From NCBI GenBank assembly GCA_040878325.1, contig JBBDMM010000001.1, positions 62,001 through 126,000 of the forward strand: a stretch of DNA of 64,000 nucleotides, given 5' to 3'. Position numbers and translations under genes: made by a program. This stretch comes from Acidimicrobiia bacterium (GTDB lineage Bacteria > Actinomycetota > Acidimicrobiia > Spongiisociales > UBA11373). The notes below the pieces were generated by a model, which did not search any database, was not told the DNA's origin, and was given only the letters and a program-made list of their open reading frames with translations. Of the stretch, positions 43,952 to 54,730 are shown piece by piece (within the stretch, counting starts at the first letter, position 1; every line of letters begins with the position of its first letter).

Positions 43952-45205
43952 ATGAAAGTCCTCATCGTTGGTTCAGGGGGTCGGGAGCACGCTATCTGTC
44001 GGGCGTTGGCGACCGCTCCAGGGATCGAGATCCTGATCGCTCCGGGAAATCCGGGGACTGCTCAGCACGGACGGAACATCGATGTTCCCGCCGATGACAT
44101 TGGCGGGCTTGTCGAAGCGGCTCGGGGTGTGGACCTGGTCATCCCCGGGCCGGAGGGGCCGCTCGTCGCCGGGTTGGCGGATGCGCTCGCCACCGCCGGA
44201 ATCCCGAGCTGTGGGCCGACGGCGGCGGCGGCCCGACTCGAGGGATCCAAGGCGTTCACCCGACTTCTGACCGCAGCCGCCGGGGTGCCCTCCCCCACCC
44301 ATCGGATCGTCACCTTGCCTGCAGCCGTCGACGACGCCCTCCGGGCTTTCGAGGCTCCGCCCGTGATCAAGGCCGATGGCCTTGCCGCCGGCAAGGGAGT
44401 GTTCCTCCCCGACACCTTCGACGAGTGCGCCGCGATCACCCGCGATCTCCTCGCCGGGCTACTCGGGCCGGCCGGATCGACGGTGGTAATGGAACAGCGG
44501 CTCGGAGGCTTCGAGGCATCTTGGTTTCATGCGTGCCGCGGCACCGAGGCGATTGCCCTCCCCAACGCCATGGATCACAAGCGGCTGCTGGACGGTGACC
44601 TCGGACCCAACACCGGCGGGATGGGAGCGGTGAGCCCCAACCCCAACGTCGGCCAGGACCTGGAGAACGCGGTGCGAAGCGACTTCGTCGTGCCGACGCT
44701 GCGGTCGCTGGCCGAGGGCGGCACGCCCTTCAACGGGTTCCTCTTCAGCGGGCTGATCCTCGATGGCGACCGTCCATACCTCCTCGAGTACAACGTCCGA
44801 CTCGGAGATCCTGAAGCCCAGGCGATCCTCCCCCGGCTCCCCGACGGGGTCTTTGCCGAGGTGTGCGCCTGGGTGGCAGGGCTTCGGGACAATCCGCCCC
44901 GGTTCGAATTCGATCGACGCGATACCTGCGCGGTCGTGTTGGCAGCAGCCGGTTACCCCGACCGGCCGCGACGGGGTGATCCGATCACTTTCTCGCCCGG
45001 TTTGGAGACGGCGGACCGCTGGTTCATCCATGCCGGAACCGGCGTCGACGACGGGCGACTGCTGACCCACGGGGGCCGGGTGGGTGCTGTCGTCGCCCGC
45101 GGCGACACGAACGTTGCTGCGCGCGACTCGGCCTATGACGGAGTCGGCCACGTACAGTGGGAGGGCATGATCCACCGCACCGACATCGGAAGCCACGATG
45201 GCTGA
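43952..45205 (+). CDS. purD: Phosphoribosylamine-glycine ligase
   Basis: ATP-grasp enzyme that makes GAR from phosphoribosylamine and glycine. The 417-residue protein starts MKVLIVGSGGREHAI, carries GPEGPLVAGLADAL, KADGLAAGKGVFLP (ATP-grasp lysine region), VVMEQRLGGFEASWF, NTGGMGAVSPNP and the YLLEYNVRLGDPEAQ signature. It is separated from purNH by the heptamer element and overlaps purE by 8 nt. Confidence 0.97.
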   Translation: MKVLIVGSGGREHAICRALATAPGIEILIAPGNPGTAQHGRNIDVPADDIGGLVEAARGVDLVIPGPEGPLVAGLADALATAGIPSCGPTAAAARLEGSKAFTRLLTAAAGVPSPTHRIVTLPAAVDDALRAFEAPPVIKADGLAAGKGVFLPDTFDECAAITRDLLAGLLGPAGSTVVMEQRLGGFEASWFHACRGTEAIALPNAMDHKRLLDGDLGPNTGGMGAVSPNPNVGQDLENAVRSDFVVPTLRSLAEGGTPFNGFLFSGLILDGDRPYLLEYNVRLGDPEAQAILPRLPDGVFAEVCAWVAGLRDNPPRFEFDRRDTCAVVLAAAGYPDRPRRGDPITFSPGLETADRWFIHAGTGVDDGRLLTHGGRVGAVVARGDTNVAARDSAYDGVGHVQWEGMIHRTDIGSHDG

Positions 45206-45692
45206 TCCCGTCCTCGTGGCCGTCATCGTCGGCTCGGCCTCGGACGGCGATCAGATCGCCGGGTGCCGCGAAGCGCTTGGTCGGCTCGGCATCGGCCACG
45301 AGGCCCGAGTGATTTCGGCCCATCGAACCCCCACCGAACTGGCCGAGTACCTCGACGGACTCGAAGGCCGCGGCATTCAGATCGTCATCGCCGCCGCGGG
45401 GATGGCCGCCCATCTCGCCGGAGTGGTGGCCTCCCACACCAGCCTCCCGGTCCTCGGGGTGCCGATGGCGTCGGGAACGCTGCAGGGCATCGACGCGTTG
45501 CTGTCGACCGTGCAGATGCCACCAGGGGTACCGGTGGCGACGCTGGGGATCGGATCCCCGGGGGGCAAGAACGCCGCCTACCTCGCAGCCCGAATCCTGG
45601 CGCTGAGTCATCCGGAACTGAAGGCGAGATTGGCGCAGGTGCTGGAGGAAGATCGGGAGAAGGTGCGCGCGGCAAAGCTGCCGGACGCGTAG
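45198..45692 (+). CDS. purE: N5-carboxyaminoimidazole ribonucleotide mutase
   Basis: Converts N5-CAIR to CAIR. The 164-residue protein has the class I PurE motifs [14 protein letters not shown] (SxSD), [13 protein letters not shown] and [15 protein letters not shown], and the [33 protein letters not shown] segment. The class I type needs PurK upstream in the pathway, which is not in the window. Last gene of the purine operon; a heptamer array begins at its stop codon. Confidence 0.96.
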   Translation: MADPVLVAVIVGSASDGDQIAGCREALGRLGIGHEARVISAHRTPTELAEYLDGLEGRGIQIVIAAAGMAAHLAGVVASHTSLPVLGVPMASGTLQGIDALLSTVQMPPGVPVATLGIGSPGGKNAAYLAARILALSHPELKARLAQVLEEDREKVRAAKLPDA

Positions 45693-45733
45693 TGCCTGGC
45701 GGCCTGCCGCCACCCGCCTCCCACCACCCGCAA
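45692..45733. repeat. Heptamer array at the end of the purine operon
   Basis: GTGCCTG, GCGGCCT, GCCGCCA, CCCGCCT, CCCACCA, CCCGCAA in exact 7-nt steps, starting at the last base of the purE TAG. GCAAGA (45730-45735) follows, then hairpins. Confidence 0.8.
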
Positions 45734-45748
45734 GAGGGGGGCCTTGGC

Positions 45749-45763
45749 CCAGCCTGCGGCTGG
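45749..45763 (+). terminator. Hairpin after purE
   Basis: CCAGCC-TGC-GGCTGG, a 6-bp stem with a 3-nt loop, about 57 nt after the purE stop. A CGTTTTG stretch follows some 20 nt later. A weak candidate terminator for the purine operon, and also the hairpin part of the repeat element here. Confidence 0.4.
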
Positions 45764-45815
45764 CCACGCGTGAAGCGAGGCGTTTTGTGAGTCGCCGATC
45801 GCTGATCGCTTTCCG

Positions 45816-45821
45816 TACAGT
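45816..45821 (+). promoter_or_regulatory. Leaderless -10 element for the VOC gene
   Basis: TACAGT, 6 nt, then ATG at 45828, with no ribosome binding site. Confidence 0.6.
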
Positions 45822-45827
45822 CCCCAC

Positions 45828-46181
45828 ATGATCAGAGTTGGCTCGATCGTGATTCGGGTGGATGACCTGGAGCGGCAGAAGGCGTTTTGGACTGCGGCGT
45901 TGGACTACGTGCCGCGCGAGGGTGATGACGACACGTTCGCTCTCCTGCGGCCGCGGGATGGCAAAGGGCCGAACCTTTCACTCGACCGGGTGAGCTCGGA
46001 GGTACAAGTGCCGCCACGAATCCATCTCGACCTGTATGCCGAAGACCAGGGGGCCGAGGTCGAGCGACTCATCGCACTGGGGGCCACCGAGGTGCATTGG
46101 GACAAGCGGCCGGCGGACGCCGACTACGTGATCCTCGCCGACCCCGAAGGCAACCGCTTTTGTGTGTTCGACGCGGGTTGA
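45828..46181 (+). CDS. VOC (glyoxalase/bleomycin-resistance-fold) family protein
   Basis: 117-residue single-module VOC protein. It has the typical N-terminal VGSIVIRVDDLERQKAFWTAAL, a central RIHLDLYAEDQGAEVERLIALGATEV and the C-terminal YVILADPEGNRFCVFDAG, which place potential metal ligands His and Glu but show no substrate. The fold includes lyases, dioxygenases and binding proteins, so no activity is assigned. Separate transcript (leaderless) downstream of purE. Confidence 0.85.
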   Translation: MIRVGSIVIRVDDLERQKAFWTAALDYVPREGDDDTFALLRPRDGKGPNLSLDRVSSEVQVPPRIHLDLYAEDQGAEVERLIALGATEVHWDKRPADADYVILADPEGNRFCVFDAG

Positions 46182-46237
46182 GGATCGCCGAGTCGCGTGG
46201 CGCGCCACCAGGCTCGCCATGACTACCTAGCGGACTC

Positions 46238-46251
46238 GCCAAACGCCAAAC
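46238..46251. repeat. Two GCCAAAC heptamers near the carB end
   Basis: GCCAAAC twice in tandem, then GCGAGCC, in the VOC-carB convergent gap. A 12-bp palindrome GTGGCGCGCCAC lies at 46197-46208 in the same gap. Minimal, but in keeping with the other 7-nt arrays. Confidence 0.4.
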
Positions 46252-46273
46252 GCGAGCCGACCGGAGCGGAGCC

Positions 46274-49478
<3,205 letters not shown>

Positions 49479-49495
<17 letters not shown>

Positions 49496-50648
49496 GACCC
49501 GCCCCCATCAGTTCCATGAAGCGGTCGAACAGGCCGCGCGCATCGTGCGGTCCGGGTGCCGCCTCGGGGTGATACTGGACCGAGAAGGCGGGAACTTCAC
49601 GGCACCGCAATCCCTCCAGCGTTCCGTCGTTGAGGTTCTGATGGGTCGCCACCACCTCACCGAAACGGCTCGTCACCGAGCCGGGGAGGCGATCCGGGCC
49701 TGGAAGGCCATCCGATGATCGCGGTGGAGCATCGACAGAGAGCGACCAGAGGTCGACGGCGAAGCCGTGATTCTGCGATGTGATCTCGATGCCGCCGTCG
49801 ACCAGGCGCCGCACCGGGTGGTTGGCCCCGTGGTGGCCGAACGGAAGCTTGTAAGTCGTAGCCCCGAGGGCGAGCCCCATGATCTGGTGCCCGAGGCAGA
49901 TCCCGAACATCGGCACCTTGGCCAAGAGAGCAGCGACCGTGGCGATCGGACCCACGAGCGGCTCCGGATCGCCGGGCCCGTTGGACAGGAAGACGCCGTC
50001 GGGCCCGATGGCCATGATGTCCTCTGGTGTCGCTCCCGCCGGTACCACATGGACGCCGCAGCCTCGGAGTGCCAACTGGTCGACGATGGCCCGTTTGATG
50101 CCGAAGTCGAAGGCGGCGACGGTCGCCCGCCGCTCACCCACCGGCGGGACGAAGTAGGCCTTCCTGGTCGTGACCGCGGAGACGAGGTCGCGGCCCGCCA
50201 TGTCGGGCGATGACCGAGCGAGCTCTTTCAACTCTGCGGCATCGACGTCGGAGCCCATGGCCGCCGGCATGGCCCCTCGCTCGCGGACGTGCCGGGTCAA
50301 CCTCCGCGTGTCGATCTCGGCGAGCGCGACCACCCCGGCGTCCGTGAGGTACTCGTCCAGTCGCCCGGTGGCGCGGGAACCGCTGGCGAGCCGTGACATC
50401 GAGCGCATCACGAGACCGGCGCAGTGCGGCCCACGTCCCTGGTCGTCGGCGGGGGTCACCCCGTAGTTGCCGATGTGAGGCGCGGTCATGACGACGATCT
50501 GCCCGGTGTAGGAAGGGTCGGTCACCACCTCCTGGTATCCGGCCATGGCGGTGTTGAAGACCGCCTCACCGACGGTCACTCCCTCGGCGCCGACCGCCAC
50601 TCCCCGGAACTCGGCGCCGTCTGCGGTTACGAGTAGGGCGCGCCTCAT
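49479..50648 (-). CDS. carA: Carbamoyl-phosphate synthase small (glutaminase) subunit
   Basis: Glutamine amidotransferase partner of CarB. The protein is 389 residues. [31 protein letters not shown], the nucleophilic Cys in [26 protein letters not shown] and [15 protein letters not shown] are present. Between QNHGFAVD and THQNLNDGT about 25-35 extra residues occur ([22 protein letters not shown] and so on), where relatives have only a short turn; the insert is in frame and should be surface-exposed. carB follows with a 17-nt overlap. The rest of the pyr operon is not here. Confidence 0.97.
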
Positions 50649-50684
50649 CGCTTGCCGTCCGCTGATTGGGAAAAGGCCCGGACC

Positions 50685-50702
50685 GCCGCTCCGGCGAGCG
50701 GC
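50685..50702 (-). promoter_or_regulatory. Hairpin in the carA leader (possible attenuator)
   Basis: On the minus strand GCCGCTC-GCCG-GAGCGGC forms a 7-bp stem. GGTCCGGGCC then TTTT follows within about 16 nt, ahead of the carA ATG at 50648. TACCGT near 50774 could be the promoter, giving a leader of about 115 nt. A terminator-like fold before carA would suit pyrimidine attenuation, but no competing antiterminator is evident. Confidence 0.35.
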
Positions 50703-50865
50703 TCGTCACCATCGATGTGGATGGCGCCGCCGATCGGTCACTCCCCCGTCGTCGTGGCCTCTATCCGGGGGCACGGTAGCAACACGCGCGTCGCGGAGAG
50801 GAGCACCCGCTACTCGTCGATCATGCTCGTCATTGGCGAAGGTCAGCGCCGGGCGTCGCGGCGGA

Positions 50866-50871
50866 TACCCT
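50866..50871 (+). promoter_or_regulatory. Leaderless -10 element for the transhydrogenase gene
   Basis: TACCCT, 7 nt, then GTG at 50879. This supports GTG (not the following ATG) as the start codon. Confidence 0.55.
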
Positions 50872-50878
50872 GAGGCGA

Positions 50879-52276
50879 GTGATGGAGAGATACGACCTGG
50901 TGGTCATCGGATCGGGCCCGGCCGGCGAGAAGGCCGCGGCCCAAGCGGCCTACTTCGGGAAATCGGTGGCTCTGGTGGAGCGCGCCGCGCGCCTCGGCGG
51001 GGCCCCGGTGAACAGCGGCGGCATTCCCGCCAAGACCCTGCGCGAGACCGCCCTCTACCTGACCGGTCACACCCGTCGCCACTTGTACGGCGTCGGAATG
51101 GAGTTGAGCAGTGACATCATGCTCGACCGGCTTCGCAAGCGTTCGGCCGAGGAGTCGGAACGCGCCGGCGAAACCGTGCGCGTCAACCTGGAACGCCACG
51201 GGGTGGTGGTGGTGCACGGAGCCGGGCTTCTTGGACCCGATCACGCCGTGTCGGTCGCACTGGCCGGCGGCGGCAATGAGGCGCTACATGGCAAGGTGAT
51301 CCTGATCGCCACGGGATCACATCCGCTCCGCCCGCCGAGTATTCCCTTCGACGACCCCGACGTAGAGGACTCAGACTCGATCCTTGCCCTCGACCGCATC
51401 CCCGACAGCATGGTGGTCATCGGAGGCGGACCGGTGGGATGCGAGTACGCGTCGATCTTCGGTGCGTTAGGGGTCGAAGTCACGCTCGTCGACATGGCCG
51501 CGCGGCTCATGCCCTTCCTCGACTTCGACGCGTCGGAGCAGCTCGCCGTCTGCTTGAAGGATCTCGGCATCGAGGTGTTGGTCGGGTCTCCGCCCGCCAC
51601 GGTCGATCGCGTCGATGGCAAGCTCACCGTCACCATCGGTGACAGGGTGATGAGGCCCGGCAAGGTGTTGTTCGTCGCCGGGCGCAAGGGCAATACCGAC
51701 GGTCTGGGGCTCGAGGACGCCGGGGTGAACCTCGACGACCGCGGGCGGATCATCGTGGACGCCGAGTACCAGACGACGGCGCCCGGGATCTACGCGGCCG
51801 GCGACGTGATCGGCCCGCCTGCCCTCGCCTCCGTCTCGGCTGAGCAGGGGCGGGTAGCGGCCTGTCACGCCTTCGACATTCCGTTCAAGGAGGGGGTCGA
51901 CGAGTTGGCCCCGTCCGGGATCTACTCGATCCCCGAAGTGGGAGTAGTGGGGATGACGTCCGAACAGGCGGCCGCCGCCGGAATCGATTTCGAGGTCGGC
52001 CGCTACGACTTCTCCGAGAACTCGCGAAGCCGGATCGCTGGCACCACCTACGGGATGATCAAGCTGGTGTTCCGCCGCGAGGACCGCCGGCTCCTCGGCG
52101 TCCACATCGTCGGTGAAGAGGCGGCCGAATTGGTGCACATCGGGCAGGCGGTGATCCACGCCGGGAAGACGATCGACCAGTTCATCGACTCGACCTTCAA
52201 CATCCCCACCCGGAGCGAGGCCTACAAGTACGCCGCTTACGACGGGCTGCAGCGGCTCCAGGGGCGGGACGCCTGA
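50879..52276 (+). CDS. sthA: Soluble pyridine nucleotide transhydrogenase-like flavoprotein
   Basis: 465-residue FAD-dependent pyridine-nucleotide oxidoreductase of the lipoamide dehydrogenase fold. The N-terminal FAD loop is VIGSGPAGEKAAAQAAYFG, the NAD(P) loop VVIGGGPVGCEYASIFG, the second FAD motif IYAAGDVIGPPALAS, and the dimer interface domain ends EAYKYAAYDGLQRL. The usual CxxxxC redox pair is absent (GGAPVNSGGIPAKTLRET), so it is not a disulfide reductase; this fits Sth-type transhydrogenation, although E. coli SthA keeps one Cys there. Divergent from carA. Confidence 0.85.
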   Translation: MMERYDLVVIGSGPAGEKAAAQAAYFGKSVALVERAARLGGAPVNSGGIPAKTLRETALYLTGHTRRHLYGVGMELSSDIMLDRLRKRSAEESERAGETVRVNLERHGVVVVHGAGLLGPDHAVSVALAGGGNEALHGKVILIATGSHPLRPPSIPFDDPDVEDSDSILALDRIPDSMVVIGGGPVGCEYASIFGALGVEVTLVDMAARLMPFLDFDASEQLAVCLKDLGIEVLVGSPPATVDRVDGKLTVTIGDRVMRPGKVLFVAGRKGNTDGLGLEDAGVNLDDRGRIIVDAEYQTTAPGIYAAGDVIGPPALASVSAEQGRVAACHAFDIPFKEGVDELAPSGIYSIPEVGVVGMTSEQAAAAGIDFEVGRYDFSENSRSRIAGTTYGMIKLVFRREDRRLLGVHIVGEEAAELVHIGQAVIHAGKTIDQFIDSTFNIPTRSEAYKYAAYDGLQRLQGRDA

Positions 52277-52304
52277 GTCATTCTTGCTGGTCGTGTCGGC
52301 CAGT

Positions 52305-52533
52305 TCAGTGCGGGGGAGGGTCGGCGTGGTCGAAGACGGCCGTGAAGGAGATCGGCTCGCCTCCGCGGATGTCGGCGAGTTCGGTGCAGATGACATGGCC
52401 GGTGAGCAGCGATGTCGAGTCCCGGCGATGGGAGGAAGTACCGGCCGGCAATGAACGCCGCACTGAACACCAGGGCAAACCCGATGAGGGCAACGAGAAG
52501 GTCCGTGGCGAGCGCGCTGCGCCGGACCGGCAT
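52305..52533 (-). pseudogene. Small single-span membrane protein gene, frameshifted
   Basis: From the ATG at 52533 the frame gives MPVRRSALATDLLVALIGFALVFSAAFIAGRYFLPSPG, with one transmembrane helix, and then becomes Arg/His-rich noise. One base out of step, the next frame reads TSLLTGHVICTELADIRGGEPISFTAVFDHADPPPH and stop, which is coherent. The 229-nt length is not a multiple of 3, so a single-base shift near 52430 breaks it. The ATG overlaps the permease stop (ATGA), so it was an operon member. Family unknown. Confidence 0.6.
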
Positions 52534-53468
52534 CAGATCCTCCGCGAGCCCCGCCGCGGGTCGGTCACCTCGCGCAGCCCGGAGCTGATCATGTAGAAGG
52601 ATGAGGCCAGCAACGAGATCGAAAGAGCCCCTGCCATCAGGGCGCTCCAGGGAACCGACGTCCCCAGCGCGGTCCGGTAGGTCAGCGCGTTGTAGACGAG
52701 GTTCCCGAGCCCGAACCGGTACTCGGCGATGCCGAGAAACTCGACGAACCCCTGGGTGACCAAGGCCCCAACCACTCCCGCCAAGACCACCACGGCCACG
52801 TGGGGGATCACGTGCGGCACCACATGGTGGGTGATGATCCAACTGGGGCTGCCACCCACCGAACGAGCCGCATCGATGAACGGCTTCTCCATCACGGACA
52901 GCGCACGGGACCTGACCACGATCGCCGCCGGGCCGAATCCGAAGAATAGGCCATAGAGCAGTCCCAGCGCGAGAGGCCCCAGCAAGCCTCGTTTGCTGGC
53001 GATGAGGAAGATCAGCGGCGGAGGCAGCAGGACGAACGCGTCGGCGACCTGAGTCATGACCCGGTCGTATTTCCCGCGGAAATACGCCGAAGACGTCCCG
53101 ACCACCAGGCCGATCACTCCGGCGCTGATGGCCGTCGCCACCGCGACCAGGAAAGTGGGACGGAGGCCGAAGGTCATCAGGCTGAGCACGTCGCGGCCCA
53201 GCGAATCCGTGCCCAGGAGATGATCGAGCGTGGGGCCGGACGGATGGCTGATAGCCGGGTCGTGCCCGGTCTCCGGTCGATAGACCCCTTGTTTCGAAGA
53301 CCAGATGGTGGCCTGGAGGACCGGATGAATGAAGGTGAGCACGGCGAAGACGGCGAGGATCGACACCCCGGCGACGACCATCTTGCTCTGCCGAATCTTC
53401 CTCCTGGTGTCGGCCCATCCTTCGATCTCGTGGTCGTATTCGATCTCGACCACAGGGTCGTGGGTCAT
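52533..53468 (-). CDS. ABC transporter permease, DppC/OppC-type
   Basis: 311-residue inner-membrane permease of the peptide/nickel class. One N-terminal helix, a periplasmic loop with HLLGTDSLGRDVLSLMTFGLR (the DppC signature), then five helices, and the cytosolic EAA-like loop SVMEKPFIDAARSVGGSPSWIITHHVVPHVIP that docks on the ATPase. Overlaps the DppB-type gene by 4 nt. No ATPase or substrate-binding protein is found in the window, so the substrate and partners are unknown. Confidence 0.9.
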   Translation of the reverse strand: MTHDPVVEIEYDHEIEGWADTRRKIRQSKMVVAGVSILAVFAVLTFIHPVLQATIWSSKQGVYRPETGHDPAISHPSGPTLDHLLGTDSLGRDVLSLMTFGLRPTFLVAVATAISAGVIGLVVGTSSAYFRGKYDRVMTQVADAFVLLPPPLIFLIASKRGLLGPLALGLLYGLFFGFGPAAIVVRSRALSVMEKPFIDAARSVGGSPSWIITHHVVPHVIPHVAVVVLAGVVGALVTQGFVEFLGIAEYRFGLGNLVYNALTYRTALGTSVPWSALMAGALSISLLASSFYMISSGLREVTDPRRGSRRI

Positions 53469-54604
53469 GCCGCCTCCCCCTCGATGCGGATTCGGGGATC
53501 GATCGTTGCCTGGATGGCGTCTAGCGCGATCCTGAGCACCAGACCGAGCAGCCCGACGATCGTGAGTATCCCGATGATGATCGGCGTGTTCCCGGACTCG
53601 ATCGCCTGGAAGAAGAGGCTCGCCACCCCGTTCAGTCGAAGCTCGCGTTCGATGATGATCAGGCCGGTGATCAAGTAGGGCACACTGGTGACCAGCCTCG
53701 AGATCGCCGGGAGCACCGCATTCGGCGCCACATGGCGGTCACGGATGGAACGCTCCGGCAAGGCCTTGGCCCGAGCGGTGAACACGTAGTCCTCGGTCAT
53801 CTCCGCCGAGACCCCGGCACGCATCACGAGCATGCTCTCCCCGAATGCGATCAGCACGATGGCGATGGTCGCCATCACCGCACTGGGCCACAACAGCAGA
53901 TCGATCGCCGCCGCCCAGACGCCGAGTGAGAGCAAGGACGTCACGAAGGCCGCCAGGCCGATCGGGATGGCGAGCATCCCCAGCACCCGGCGATCGTTAC
54001 GCCGGGCCCATCCTCGCAAGAGGATGCCACCCACGAACGCCGCCACCAGCCCCACCGCGAGCACGTTCAACAGCGGCCCCTCCGGCACCGGGCCGTATGG
54101 CATCAGGTCGAGCCCGAACCACCCCCGGACCTGGAAGAGGCGGTCCGTGCCGAAGTAGATGAGGAGGAACACCAGCCACGGTGGGAATGCGGTGAACAAC
54201 AGCACGCTCCCTGCGCTCGAGGCGCCGCTGAAGAAGCGGTTTCGGCTCCATGCCACCACCCGCCCAATCCACTCGCCGACCAGATACGCCACCATCCCTC
54301 CGACGGCGAAGATCGCCACGGTGGTCGGGAGCACCGACGCCACCAGCGTCGACACGCGTTCGCCGTCGTAGGACTCGCCGAGGTCGGCCCGAACGAAGTT
54401 CGCCATGTAGTCGAGCCATTGGACCACCAGGGGACGGTCGGTCCCCAAGTGCTCGCGGATCGCCTCTATCGCCCGTGGCCGCTGCCCGACACCTACGGCA
54501 AAGTCGAACGGCAGCAACAGGTTCACCGCGAAGAATGCGATCGAGGCGACCAACATCAGCGTCACCACGGCCCACAGAACCCGCCTGAGTACGAACCTCG
54601 TCAC
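53465..54604 (-). CDS. ABC transporter permease, DppB/OppB-type
   Basis: 379-residue partner permease. It starts with FVLRRVLWAVVTLMLVASIAFFAVNLLLP and the periplasmic QRPRAIEAIREHLGTDRPLVVQWLDYMANFVRADLGESYD segment that marks DppB. The EAA loop is YVFTARAKALPERSIRDRHVAPNAVLPAISRL. It is longer than typical, with extra hydrophobic segments in the middle (LLNVLAVGLVAAFVGGILL and IGLAAFVTSLLSLGVWAAAIDLLLW). I set the start at GTG 54604; a GTG 27 nt upstream is also possible. Overlaps dppC. Confidence 0.88.
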   Translation of the reverse strand: MTRFVLRRVLWAVVTLMLVASIAFFAVNLLLPFDFAVGVGQRPRAIEAIREHLGTDRPLVVQWLDYMANFVRADLGESYDGERVSTLVASVLPTTVAIFAVGGMVAYLVGEWIGRVVAWSRNRFFSGASSAGSVLLFTAFPPWLVFLLIYFGTDRLFQVRGWFGLDLMPYGPVPEGPLLNVLAVGLVAAFVGGILLRGWARRNDRRVLGMLAIPIGLAAFVTSLLSLGVWAAAIDLLLWPSAVMATIAIVLIAFGESMLVMRAGVSAEMTEDYVFTARAKALPERSIRDRHVAPNAVLPAISRLVTSVPYLITGLIIIERELRLNGVASLFFQAIESGNTPIIIGILTIVGLLGLVLRIALDAIQATIDPRIRIEGEAA

Positions 54605-54730
54605 GAGGCGCCGGACGGTAACACCGAACACCAGACGGATGACTCCGAATGGAGTGACCGGCGGACTGCCGACGCAGGCACGATGAGATGAAGTCCTGGT
54701 GGGGGCTAGTCTCGCGGCGGCCTGACCCGG

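Noticed and set aside
41722-43965. 747-codon open frame on the minus strand opposite purNH
   Set aside because: It is antisense to a gene with full catalytic motifs; the translation is His/Gly/Glu-rich noise typical of GC-rich shadow frames.
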